Source: Campylobacterota bacterium
GTDB lineage: Bacteria > Campylobacterota > Campylobacteria > Campylobacterales > Hydrogenimonadaceae
Direction of reading: 5' to 3'
Assembly: GCA_013153475.1 (NCBI GenBank)
Contig: JAADEJ010000059.1
Coordinates: 1 to 47,746, forward strand
DNA length: 47,746 nucleotides
The position numbers and the translations under genes were made by a program. Shown here piece after piece: positions 7,760 to 15,830 of this stretch (the first letter of the stretch is position 1; the number at the start of each line of letters is the position of its first letter). Under the pieces are notes generated by a model. It saw only the letters and a program-made list of their open reading frames with translations. It searched no databases and had not been told where the DNA came from.

Positions 7760-9580
7760 ATGGCGAAACATCAATTTCAGACCGAGGTGAATCAACTGCT
7801 TAACCTCATGATCCACTCTCTTTACTCCAACAAAGAGATCTTTTTGCGTGAGCTTATCTCCAACGCTTCCGACGCGCTGGACAAGCTGCACTATCTCAAA
7901 CTGACGGACGAGAAATACAAAGGACTCGACCAACCCGAGAAGATCGTCATTGCCTATGACGAGGAAAAGAAGACCCTGCGCGTCAGCGATACGGGGATCG
8001 GCATGAATGACGAAGAGATGGTGGAAAACCTGGGTACCATCGCCAAAAGCGGTACCAAAAGCTTTATCGAGAGTCTGACCGGCGACGCCCAGAAAGACAG
8101 CCATCTGATCGGGCAGTTCGGCGTGGGCTTTTACAGCGCCTTTATGGTGGCGCATAAGGTGGAGGTGCTCAGCCGTAAGCCGTTGGAGGAGAAAGCCTGG
8201 CGATGGGTGAGCGACGGCAGCGGTGAGTATGAGATCGAAGAGGCCGAAAAAGAGGGGTACGGCACCGAAATCACCCTTCACCTAAGAGAGGAGGCGGCGG
8301 AGTTCGCGTCCGAGTGGCGGATTAAAAGCATTGTGGAAAAATACTCCAACCACATTCCTTTCCCCATCTACCTGCTAAACGACAAGGGCGAAGAGGAGCA
8401 GATCAACAAAGCCTCGGCCCTGTGGCGCCTGAGCAAAAGCGAGCTCAAAGAAGAAGATTACAAAGAGTTCTACAAGCAGATCAGCCATGACAGCGAAGAT
8501 CCGCTTTTGTGGGTGCATACCCGCGCCGAGGGGACACTGGAGTACTATACCCTCTTTTACGTGCCCAAAAAGGCGCCCATCGACCTCTTCCGCGTCGACT
8601 ATCAGCCCGGCGTGAAACTCTATGTCAAACGGGTTTTCATTACCGACGAGGAGAGGGAACTGCTGCCTACCTACCTACGCTTCGTGCGCGGCATCATCGA
8701 CGCCGAGGATCTGCCGCTCAATGTCAGCCGCGAGATTTTGCAGGAAAACGTCATTCTTTCCAAAATCAAAAAAGCGAGCGTCAAAAAGATTCTGGGCGAA
8801 CTTAAAAAGCTGATGGAGAAGGATCGCGAGGCGTATGAAGGGTTCTTCGCCGAGATGGGCAAGGCGCTCAAAGAGGGGATCTACTCCGATTTCGAGAACA
8901 AAGAGACCCTGCTGGATCTGATGCTTTTCAAATCGAGCGAGCGGGATGGCTGGGTGAGCTTCAAAGAGTACAAAGAGCGGATGAAAGAGGGACAGGAGAA
9001 GATCTATTACCTGATGGGTGAAGATGAAAATCTTCTGCGCCACTCTCCGCTTCTGGAGAAGTACAAGGCCGAGGGTATCGAGGTTCTGCTTTTTGCCGAC
9101 GAGGTGGACGCCATCGTGATGCCGGGTGTGAGCGAGTACGACGGCACGCCGCTGGAGAACATCGCCAACGTGGAGGATGAGGGCGAAGTGGATGAAAAGA
9201 CCAAAGAGAAGTACGCCCCGCTCCTTGCCGCCATGAAGGCGGAGCTGGGTGATGCGGTCAAGGAGATTCGCCTGACCAAACGGCTCAAAGACTCACCCGC
9301 CGTCGTGGTCTTTGACAAAAACGATCCCGATCTTCAGATGCAACAGATTTTGCGGCAGATGGGGCAGGAGGTGCCCGAGCCCACCCCGATTTTGGAGATC
9401 AATCCCGATCACGAGATTTTCAGCCGGCTCCTGTTGGTCGATGACGAGAGCCAGACCAGAGAGGTGGCCCATGTGGTCTTTGACGCGGCCAAAATGGCCG
9501 CCGGCCTGGAGGTGAAGGATGTGGCCGATTTCAACGCCCGTCTCAATCGTCTGATCGCCAGGGCGATCGGGCAGGCTTGA
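7760..9580 (+). CDS. htpG: Chaperone HtpG (Hsp90 family)
   Basis: A 606-residue Hsp90-family ATP-dependent chaperone, close to the usual bacterial length. The N-terminal GHKL ATPase has ELISNASDALDK, DTGIGM and the GQFGVGFYSAF lid motif; the middle domain carries YVKRVFITD and the catalytic-loop NVSREILQ; the C-terminal dimerisation domain ends at IARAIGQA. The start is ATG 7760, because AAGGAG (7746-7751) lies eight bases upstream and the protein then begins MAKHQFQTEV as in homologues; a TTG two codons earlier is less likely. Expression is probably heat-controlled through the HAIR-like repeat over its promoter. Its 3' end overlaps the convergent histidine kinase by 38 bases. Confidence 0.97.
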   Translation: MAKHQFQTEVNQLLNLMIHSLYSNKEIFLRELISNASDALDKLHYLKLTDEKYKGLDQPEKIVIAYDEEKKTLRVSDTGIGMNDEEMVENLGTIAKSGTKSFIESLTGDAQKDSHLIGQFGVGFYSAFMVAHKVEVLSRKPLEEKAWRWVSDGSGEYEIEEAEKEGYGTEITLHLREEAAEFASEWRIKSIVEKYSNHIPFPIYLLNDKGEEEQINKASALWRLSKSELKEEDYKEFYKQISHDSEDPLLWVHTRAEGTLEYYTLFYVPKKAPIDLFRVDYQPGVKLYVKRVFITDEERELLPTYLRFVRGIIDAEDLPLNVSREILQENVILSKIKKASVKKILGELKKLMEKDREAYEGFFAEMGKALKEGIYSDFENKETLLDLMLFKSSERDGWVSFKEYKERMKEGQEKIYYLMGEDENLLRHSPLLEKYKAEGIEVLLFADEVDAIVMPGVSEYDGTPLENIANVEDEGEVDEKTKEKYAPLLAAMKAELGDAVKEIRLTKRLKDSPAVVVFDKNDPDLQMQQILRQMGQEVPEPTPILEINPDHEIFSRLLLVDDESQTREVAHVVFDAAKMAAGLEVKDVADFNARLNRLIARAIGQA

Positions 9581-10823
9581 GCCCTTCGATCGTGAAGATG
9601 TGTCGTCCCGCCTCGTAGCGGTGGTTGAGGCGGGCGTCGTGGGCCTGTAAAATGGCGTGGATGATATAAAGCCCCAGACCGAAACTGTCTCTGCTTTCGC
9701 CGGGATCGCCCTTGGCGAAAGGTTCGATCAGCTTCTCGAAAGGTGCCCGCAGGGGCGCTCCCTCATTCTCGAAATGTACCGTTCCCCCTTCTTCGCAGAC
9801 AATGCGCAGTGACCCCTCTTTGCCGTATTTGAGGGCGTTGTCGATCAGGTTTTTGACCACGATGGTCATCAGCTCCTTGTCCACCATATAGGTGTGCTCC
9901 TCCTCACACTCCGAAGGGATCGGTTTGGGAAGGAAGAGGCGGGCGGAAGCCTCCTGTACCAGCGTGTCCATCGAGTAGGGGACGGGGTTGACGGAGAAGG
10001 ATTTGGAGGTAAAGCGCTCCACCTCCGCCAGTTGGGCAATCAGCTCCTCCATCCGCTCAAATGCCCGCCGCAGCACCTGCTCCTCTTCGCTCTCGTCGAT
10101 CAGCGCCACGGAGAGTTTCCCTTTGGTGATCGGGGTTTTGAGCTCGTGCATGATGTTGCGCATAAAGAGGTTGCGGGCCTCCCGCATCGCCTGGATTTTC
10201 CGGATGGCTTCGTCGAAACGGTTGGCGATGGTGGCGATTTCGTCCTTTTTGTCGCTGCGTAAAGAGTCGGGGATCTCCCCGTCACCGAAACGTTCGATGG
10301 CCCGGCTCAGTTTTTTCAGCGGTTGAAGGGTACCGCGAATACTCAGATAGAGCGCCACAAAGAGCAGCAAAACGGCCAGTCCGTAGAGCAGGGTCTGGTG
10401 GATATCCGGGGTGTGCAGATCGGTGGCGATGATGTGTTGGTTATGGGGACCGCGGAAGACAAGGTAGAGTCGTTGGCCGTTTTCGTAGACTTTCAGACGG
10501 CCGTCTTTGAGCCGTTCATTGATATTTTTGCCAAAAATAGGCGGCGGGTGGGGGGAAAAGAGCCGTCTGGGAACCGGTAGTTCGTCCGCCAGGGTGGGGA
10601 GCAGTTCGTAACCTCTCGACTGTAGACGGGGAGAGAGGAGGGATCGGGGGGTCTCCAGCAAAATGCGTCGAATCTGCTTTTCATGGAAGAGAAAACTTTT
10701 TTGAAGGGTCTCTTCCCGGGTTCTCTGGCTCTCCCGGTAGGCGGTGAAACCGAGCCACAAGAGTATGCCGAGTGCCGTCAGGAAGAGCAGATTGAGACGG
10801 AAAAAGAGGGAGTGGCGGTTCAC
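9543..10823 (-). CDS. Sensor histidine kinase, ArsS-like
   Basis: A 426-residue membrane sensor kinase. TM1 is about residues 7-26, followed by a periplasmic sensor region of about 118 residues, TM2 about 145-163, a HAMP linker, the DHp domain with NIMHELKTP (phospho-acceptor His226) and a HATPase domain with NLIDNALKYG (N box) and DSFGLGLYI (G2 box). The periplasmic loop contains few His residues, so an acid-sensing role as in H. pylori ArsS is only suggested by partner similarity. The start is GTG 10823, overlapping the regulator stop as GTGA, so the pair is translationally coupled. The C-terminal residues are encoded opposite the end of htpG. Confidence 0.88.
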   Translation of the reverse strand: MNRHSLFFRLNLLFLTALGILLWLGFTAYRESQRTREETLQKSFLFHEKQIRRILLETPRSLLSPRLQSRGYELLPTLADELPVPRRLFSPHPPPIFGKNINERLKDGRLKVYENGQRLYLVFRGPHNQHIIATDLHTPDIHQTLLYGLAVLLLFVALYLSIRGTLQPLKKLSRAIERFGDGEIPDSLRSDKKDEIATIANRFDEAIRKIQAMREARNLFMRNIMHELKTPITKGKLSVALIDESEEEQVLRRAFERMEELIAQLAEVERFTSKSFSVNPVPYSMDTLVQEASARLFLPKPIPSECEEEHTYMVDKELMTIVVKNLIDNALKYGKEGSLRIVCEEGGTVHFENEGAPLRAPFEKLIEPFAKGDPGESRDSFGLGLYIIHAILQAHDARLNHRYEAGRHIFTIEGLKPARSPWRSDD

Positions 10824-11485
10824 GGTGTAAATTTGTACCCGGAGCCGCGAATGGAGTGGATATAACGGGGTTGACGCGACTCTTCGCCCAGTTTTTTGCG
10901 AATACGGCTGATGATGACGTCGATGGTACGCTCACTGCTCTCCCAGGAGATCGATTCGGCGTTGTTGGCCAGGTAGTCGCGGGAGAGAATGGTGCCGGGG
11001 TTGAGAAGGAAAAGACGCAAAATCTCGTACTCGGCGGTCGTGAGCTCAAGCGGTTCGCCCCGAAAGGCGATACGCATACGGCTTTCGTCCAGGTCGAACT
11101 CGCTCTCCTCTTTTTGCAGGGTGGGGCGGTAGCGGCGCAAGACGGTCTGGATACGGGCCACCAGCTCCCGCGGTTCATAGGGTTTGGGCAGGTAGTCGTC
11201 GGCGCCGTACTCCAGGCCGATGATCTTGTCGTTCAGGTCGCTGCGGGCACTGGAGATGACGATGGGCGTGGTATGCTTTTGCCGAATCAGGCGGCACAGT
11301 TCCAGGCCGTCCATCTGGGGCAGGGTAAGATCAAGAATGATCAGATCGTAGTGGTCGAGTTCCAGTGCGTTGAGGGCCGCTTTGGGGGTGGCCACGGTGG
11401 TCACGTTCATCTGGTAGCGTGCCAGGTATTTGGTCAGCATGGCGCTGATATCGGGATCGTCTTCGATCATCAGAATCTCGATCAT
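10820..11485 (-). CDS. OmpR-family response regulator, ArsR-like
   Basis: A 221-residue response regulator: receiver domain with acidic pair EDD (8-10), phospho-acceptor Asp52 in LIILDLTLPQMDG and the conserved Lys in YLPKPYEP, then a winged-helix DNA-binding domain ending GSGYKFTP. It closely resembles the Campylobacterota ArsR (HP0166)-type regulators, which respond to acid and envelope stress, but the target genes in this organism cannot be read from sequence. It is the first gene of a two-gene operon with the sensor kinase. The ATG at 11485 has AAAGGCTCACC just upstream as a weak ribosome site. About 110 bases separate it from glnA's end, so it needs its own promoter. Confidence 0.9.
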   Translation of the reverse strand: MIEILMIEDDPDISAMLTKYLARYQMNVTTVATPKAALNALELDHYDLIILDLTLPQMDGLELCRLIRQKHTTPIVISSARSDLNDKIIGLEYGADDYLPKPYEPRELVARIQTVLRRYRPTLQKEESEFDLDESRMRIAFRGEPLELTTAEYEILRLFLLNPGTILSRDYLANNAESISWESSERTIDVIISRIRKKLGEESRQPRYIHSIRGSGYKFTP

Positions 11486-11574
11486 GGTGAGCCTTTGGTC
11501 GTACGTTTTTCTCCGTTAATCATAACGAAAAAAGGTAAGAGAAAGGCCGGTCTATTGTAAACGGATATGAAGAG

Positions 11575-11594
11575 ACGCCCCCAAAAAGGGGCGT
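11575..11594. terminator. Hairpin just after glnA, possible terminator
   Basis: ACGCCCC (11575-11581), a loop of C plus five A, and GGGGCGT (11588-11594) form a perfect 7-pair GC-rich stem only five bases beyond the glnA stop. On the glnA strand it is not followed by a T run, so intrinsic termination is uncertain; it may instead protect the mRNA 3' end. Confidence 0.45.
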
Positions 11595-11598
11595 GAGG

Positions 11599-13029
11599 TT
11601 AGCAGGAGAAGGTGCTTTTGAACTCGAACGCGGTCGGGCGGGACTCGTCGGGCCAGATCTGCGTCTCGAATTTGTAATCTTTGTAGGTGGTCAGGAACTC
11701 TTCGCTCATGACGGGTTTGAGGAAGTCGTTGTCCACCAGCATCGCTTCGATCGCTTCGCGCAGGGTGTGAGGCATCTGCTGAATGCCTTTTTCGCGAATC
11801 TCGTCAAGGGTCAGCTCGAAGAGGTCTTCATCCATCGGGCCGTGGGGCTCGTATTGGTTCTTGATACCGTCGATACCCGCCAGCAGCAGGGCGGTGAAGG
11901 CCAGGTAGGGGCAGGCCGAGCTGTCGGGGAAGCGGGTTTCGATACGGGTCGATTTTTCGCCTGAGCCGTAGGGAATACGGATGGAAGCGGAGCGGTTCTG
12001 GCTGGAGTAGGTCAGGATGCTGGGCGCTTCGAATCCGGGAATCAGGCGTTTGTAGCTGTTGGTGGTGGCGTTGGTGAAGGCCGCGACCGCTTTGGCGTGT
12101 TTGAGCACACCGCCCATGTAGTGGCGCGCGGTGTCGCTGAGGTTGCCGTACTCGCCCTCTTTGTAGAAGAGGTTTTTGCCCTCTTTCCAGATGGACTGAT
12201 GCACGTGCATACCGTTACCGTTGTCGCCAAAGAGGGGTTTGGGCATGAAGGTGGCCGTTTTGCCGTTGAGATGGGCGACCATTTTGACCACATATTTATA
12301 TTTTTGCACGTTGTCGGCCGCTTCGACCAGGGTACCGAATTTGACGCCGATCTCGCCTTGCGCCTGCGCCACTTCGTGGTGACCCAGAACCACTTCAAGG
12401 CCTACTTCCTCAAGGACCTGCATCATCTCGGCGCGCAGGTCGACCATGCTGTCGGTGGGCGCGACGGGGAAGTAACCGCCTTTGGTGCGGGGGCGGTGGC
12501 CGGTGTTGCCGAAGTCGTCGTTGCGGCTGGGGTCGTTCCACTCACCCTCGTCGCTGTCGACACGATAGTAGCTCTCGTTGATCTCGTCTTTGATCTGTAC
12601 GTCGTCGAAGATGAAGAACTCGTTTTCGGGGCCGAAGAAGGCCATGTCGCCGATGCCGCTCTCTTCCAGGTATTTCAGCGCTTTTTTGGCGATGGAGCGG
12701 GGGCACTTTTCGTAAAGCTCGCCTTTATAGATATCGAAAACGTCACAGAAAACGATGACGGTCGGATCGGCGGTGAAGGGATCGAGGAAAGCGGTTTCGA
12801 TATCGGGTTTGAGGATCATGTCGGACTTGTTGATCGGTTGCCACGCTTCGATGGAACTGCCGTCAAAGGGCAGACCGTTTTGGAGCATCTCTTTGTCCAG
12901 GGCGCTGAGCATATAGGTCAGGTGGTGCCAGGCGCCTTTGATGTCGGTGAAGCGCAGATCGACGAACTTGACGTCGTTCTCTTCGCAAAACTTGTAAAAC
13001 TCGTCCACGTTGTTGACAAATTTGCCCAT
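11599..13029 (-). CDS. glnA: Type I glutamine synthetase
   Basis: A 476-residue type I glutamine synthetase, which makes glutamine from glutamate, ammonium and ATP as a dodecamer. Seen are the DGSSIEAW loop, the NEFFIFDD glutamate-binding region, GNGMHVHQS, and [10 protein letters not shown]. The site that is adenylylated on Tyr in the enterobacterial enzyme (NLYDL) reads DLFEL here: Phe404, codon 11818-11820. Helicobacter pylori GlnA also lacks this Tyr, so control by GlnE-type adenylylation is not expected. Ribosome site AAGGAG lies before the ATG at 13029 and a minus-strand TACAAT at 13063-13068 is the likely -10 box. It is a single-gene unit, divergent from a secreted beta-rich protein. 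Confidence 0.96.
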   Translation of the reverse strand: MGKFVNNVDEFYKFCEENDVKFVDLRFTDIKGAWHHLTYMLSALDKEMLQNGLPFDGSSIEAWQPINKSDMILKPDIETAFLDPFTADPTVIVFCDVFDIYKGELYEKCPRSIAKKALKYLEESGIGDMAFFGPENEFFIFDDVQIKDEINESYYRVDSDEGEWNDPSRNDDFGNTGHRPRTKGGYFPVAPTDSMVDLRAEMMQVLEEVGLEVVLGHHEVAQAQGEIGVKFGTLVEAADNVQKYKYVVKMVAHLNGKTATFMPKPLFGDNGNGMHVHQSIWKEGKNLFYKEGEYGNLSDTARHYMGGVLKHAKAVAAFTNATTNSYKRLIPGFEAPSILTYSSQNRSASIRIPYGSGEKSTRIETRFPDSSACPYLAFTALLLAGIDGIKNQYEPHGPMDEDLFELTLDEIREKGIQQMPHTLREAIEAMLVDNDFLKPVMSEEFLTTYKDYKFETQIWPDESRPTAFEFKSTFSC

Positions 13030-13062
13030 GGTCTCTCCTTGAGGAAGTTTGAAGTAGTGAGT

Positions 13063-13068
13063 ATTGTA
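13063..13068 (-). promoter_or_regulatory. -10 box of glnA
   Basis: The minus strand reads TACAAT here, with a transcript start expected about 28 bases before the ATG. No clear -35 hexamer is seen at 17 bases; the upstream DNA has T/A runs as is common in this phylum. Confidence 0.5.
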
Positions 13069-13171
13069 ACAAAAAGATTATGACAAACGGGTGATTGTTG
13101 TGATTAAAAAATAGGCAATTGTTTTGGTTGTTACCAAAAGAGCCCCAAAAGGGGCCAAAGCCGTAACGTGT

Positions 13172-13177
13172 TACAAT
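13172..13177 (+). promoter_or_regulatory. -10 box adjoining the start of the secreted protein gene
   Basis: TACAAT is separated from the ATG at 13184 by only six bases. If used, transcription would begin at or next to the A of the ATG, giving a leaderless message. No Shine-Dalgarno sequence is visible in front of the ATG, which agrees with that reading. Confidence 0.4.
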
Positions 13178-13183
13178 GGTTTT

Positions 13184-14164
13184 ATGACAGGAAGCCTTTT
13201 GCGAATCGTCACGGCGTCGCTGTTGGCCGTTACATTGGCGTCGGCACAGGAGGGGTGGGCGGATAGGCTTCACCGCCGTCTGTCCACCGCCTGGTTGGCA
13301 TGGAGCGATCGGTTGGATCGCTCTCTGGCCGCGTGGTTGGGGGACAAAAACGCCACGGAGCCCGCCGGTGTGGATGCGACGACGGAAAACGATACCTTTT
13401 TCCAGACGGGGAAATTTCTCAGTGAAACGCCGGCTTCGTATGTCAGGGTCCGCGCCATCGCGGCGCTGAACAGTTATGAGGGCGGGCGGCAGAAGATCCG
13501 CTTGCGGGCCCACCTTCCTCTTCCCCGCACCACCCGCCGTCTCAAACTCTTTATTAGCGGTGAGAGTGAACGTGACACCGTCGCCGGACGAAGCGGTACG
13601 GACGAGACCCGTGTCGGGGTGCGATACGGGTTGCCGGCCTGGCGAAACTGGCACAGCCGGGTTTCGATCGGGATCGGCGGGTGGCGTCCCTACCTTCGGG
13701 GACGGGTATACAGGACGTATAGGGGCGGCGTCTGGCGGATTGAACCGGTCGAGACGGCGGAGGTCGGGATCGGCGGGCGCTGGGGAGAGCGGACGGATCT
13801 GTATTGTGATTATCCGCTTGAAGGGGGGAGATTGTGGCGTTTGCGTCTGATGCGCGGCACGCAAAGCGACGACGATCTGCCCCGATTCTACGGCGGGGCG
13901 ATCAGTTACTCGGTTCGTGCCGCCAAGGGGCAGGGGTGGCGGATCGCCGGGGTGGTGAGCGCCTCACCCGATTACGGGGGTGACGATGGAGCGCGTTACG
14001 CCGGGGTCTATCGTTATGTGGGGGGTGCGGGATACCGTCTGAATGTATGGCGTCCCTGGTTTTTCGTGGAGACGGTGGCCGCGGTCAACTTCCGAAGAGA
14101 GCGGCGTTTCAGACCCGACTACGGTATCGGGCTGATGGTAGACCTTTTTTTCGGGAAACAGTAG
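13184..14164 (+). CDS. Unassigned secreted, probably outer-membrane beta-barrel protein
   Basis: A 326-residue protein I do not recognise. Residues 1-20 (MTGSLLRIVTASLLAVTLAS) look like a signal peptide with cleavage after ASA. An amphipathic, Trp-rich helical region (about 25-50) follows, then from about residue 85 alternating polar/hydrophobic strands rich in Arg, Gly, Tyr and Trp (for example RVGVRYGL, SRVSIGIGGW, GVYRYVGGAGYRL, YGIGLMVDLFFG), the pattern of a beta-barrel with about 10-14 strands. I start at ATG 13184 because the signal peptide begins there; an upstream TTG (13124) would put a charged stretch in front of it. There is no ribosome site. The gene lies between glnA and the hisK operon on its own, so context gives no function. 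Confidence 0.65.
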   Translation: MTGSLLRIVTASLLAVTLASAQEGWADRLHRRLSTAWLAWSDRLDRSLAAWLGDKNATEPAGVDATTENDTFFQTGKFLSETPASYVRVRAIAALNSYEGGRQKIRLRAHLPLPRTTRRLKLFISGESERDTVAGRSGTDETRVGVRYGLPAWRNWHSRVSIGIGGWRPYLRGRVYRTYRGGVWRIEPVETAEVGIGGRWGERTDLYCDYPLEGGRLWRLRLMRGTQSDDDLPRFYGGAISYSVRAAKGQGWRIAGVVSASPDYGGDDGARYAGVYRYVGGAGYRLNVWRPWFFVETVAAVNFRRERRFRPDYGIGLMVDLFFGKQ

Positions 14165-14172
14165 AGCCCCTC

Positions 14173-14961
14173 TCAAAACGGCACGAAGACCGGCTCTTTT
14201 TCGCGGTAGATCACCGCCCGGTCGTAACCCGCCTTGCGGGCCAGGTCGATACACGCCTGTTGCTTGAAGCCCACCTGTTCGGGAGCGTGGGCGTCGGAGC
14301 CGAAAGTTATGGGAATCCCCATGGCGCGGGCCCGCTTGAGCAGCGCGAGAGAGGGGTAGGCCTCTTCGATCGGCTTGCGAAAACCCGCCGCGTTGATCTC
14401 GATGGCCATGCCCGCCTCCTTGATCGCTTCAAGCGCCCCTTCGGCGAGGGTGAGCATATCGGCGCGGGGGAGGTGGCGGAAGACTTTGAGCAGATCCAGG
14501 TGCCCCGCGATCTGAAAGTGCCCGGAAGCCGCCATATCGGCCACAAGCGAGAAGTATGTTCGCCACAGGGCATCGATGTCCACCTCCCGGTAACGGCCGA
14601 TAAACTCGGGGTTGTCGAATCCCCACCCCTCGATGAAGTGGATGGAGCCGATCAGGTAATCCACATCCGCTTCCAACACGCGGCGGTCCATGTGGCCCGG
14701 TAGCCAGTCTACCTCGTAACCCAGTAAAATCTCCAGGCGGTCGGCATATTGTTTTTTTAGCGCCAATGTCCGGGCTTCGTAGTCGGCCATCTCGTCAAAC
14801 CCCATGCGGTAGCGGGTGTCGAAATCCATCGGGGCGTGGTCGGAGAAGCCAAAGACGCCGACCCCCTTTCTGAGGGCTTCCTCCACATACTCTTCCATGC
14901 TCCCCTCGGCGTGGTTGCAAAGGGTCGTGTGGTTGTGCAGATCGACAATGACCGGTCTCAT
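14173..14961 (-). CDS. hisK: Histidinol-phosphatase, PHP family
   Basis: A 262-residue PHP-superfamily phosphoesterase of the HisK/HisJ type, which dephosphorylates L-histidinol phosphate in histidine synthesis. Metal ligands are visible in DLHNHTTLC (HxH) at the N-terminus, GFSDHAP, the Glu of LGYEVDW, GSIHF, AGHLD and GSDAHAP near the C-terminus, so a full trinuclear site is likely. Length is normal. The ATG overlaps the stop of the CvfB-like gene (ATGA, 14958-14961); it is the last gene of a four-gene minus-strand operon and runs convergently with the secreted protein gene, eight bases away. No other his genes are nearby, so a different sugar- or amino-acid phosphate as substrate cannot be excluded. 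Confidence 0.85.
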   Translation of the reverse strand: MRPVIVDLHNHTTLCNHAEGSMEEYVEEALRKGVGVFGFSDHAPMDFDTRYRMGFDEMADYEARTLALKKQYADRLEILLGYEVDWLPGHMDRRVLEADVDYLIGSIHFIEGWGFDNPEFIGRYREVDIDALWRTYFSLVADMAASGHFQIAGHLDLLKVFRHLPRADMLTLAEGALEAIKEAGMAIEINAAGFRKPIEEAYPSLALLKRARAMGIPITFGSDAHAPEQVGFKQQACIDLARKAGYDRAVIYREKEPVFVPF

Positions 14962-15830
14962 CGTTTCGCTCTTTTTGGAATCAAACGGGTTTGTCCGCGT
15001 TCGGCCGAAACCTCAATGAGGCCCCTTTCCTGAAGCTGTGTCAGCGCCTTTTTGAAGTGTTTTTTGCTCATGCCAAGCAGCGCTTTGATCGCCTCCGGGT
15101 CGCTTTTGTAGTGCAGGGGCAAAGAGCCCCCGTGTCGCCGTAGCGCCTCAATCAGATCATTTTGGCTCGCTTTGTCGGCACGTTTGCCGATGGGGCGGCT
15201 GAGCAGGTCTATTTTGCCGTCAGGACGGACAAACCGGACATAGGCGGTAAGGAATTGGCCCGTTTGGACGGGGGCAAAAATGTCGGTGTGGTACAAAAGT
15301 CCCTCAAAGCGCCCGTTGACAACGGCTTTATAACCCAGCTCCGTCTTTTTAAACAGGAAGACTTCGACGGCCTGGTTGCGCTTCAGATCCTTCGATGTGG
15401 CCTTTTTGAGACGGTTTTCGAACCGTTCCGTTCCAAAGAGTCGGCCGGTTCTGGTATCCAGCGCCACCATGATTGTCCGTGTCTCTTCTTTTTTCATGGG
15501 GCGAAGTTGTTGGCTTTTGGGAACAAAAAGGTCTTTGGGAAGTCCCCAGTCTACAAACGCGCCGGCGGGGGTGACGTCGACCACGCGCATGGTCGCCACT
15601 TCGTCAAGAAGCGCGACGGGTCTGTCGGTGGTGGCGACGGGGCGGTCTTCGCTGTCGGTATACAAAAAGACTTCCATCGCGTCGCCTGTTTGGCACGACG
15701 GGTCGGCGTAACGGGCGGGTAGAAGTACCTCCAGGCCTTCGGGGGTCGCCAAAACGGGGCCGTGGGGGGTCAGACGTACTATCCGAAGCGTGACGACACG
15801 TCCGACGGGCAGGGCGGTTGTGCGGTTCAT
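14958..15830 (-). CDS. CvfB/YitL-family S1-like RNA-binding protein
   Basis: A 290-residue protein with the layout of the CvfB family: several S1-like OB-fold repeats (about residues 8-60, 68-130 and 140-215) followed by a winged-helix domain (about 225-285) with MSKKHFKKALTQLQERGLI. The phrases GAFVDWGLPKDLFVP and GRFEGLLYHTDIF are the hallmark second and third S1 units. In Staphylococcus aureus CvfB influences virulence gene expression and binds RNA; elsewhere the role is undefined. Its ATG overlaps the stop of the upstream FtsZ-tail-like gene (ATGA, 15827-15830) and its own stop overlaps hisK the same way, so all are translationally coupled. Confidence 0.87.
   Translation of the reverse strand: MNRTTALPVGRVVTLRIVRLTPHGPVLATPEGLEVLLPARYADPSCQTGDAMEVFLYTDSEDRPVATTDRPVALLDEVATMRVVDVTPAGAFVDWGLPKDLFVPKSQQLRPMKKEETRTIMVALDTRTGRLFGTERFENRLKKATSKDLKRNQAVEVFLFKKTELGYKAVVNGRFEGLLYHTDIFAPVQTGQFLTAYVRFVRPDGKIDLLSRPIGKRADKASQNDLIEALRRHGGSLPLHYKSDPEAIKALLGMSKKHFKKALTQLQERGLIEVSAERGQTRLIPKRAKR

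Noticed and set aside
5845-11485. c-di-GMP protein, HtpG and two-component genes as one signalling island
   Set aside because: They lie in opposed transcription units with separate promoters and convergent ends; nothing beyond proximity links them.
13142-13155. GCCCC-AAAA-GGGGC hairpin between glnA and the secreted protein gene, as a terminator or riboswitch
   Set aside because: Five pairs only, located in a divergent promoter region where no transcript should end, and upstream of the likely transcription start.
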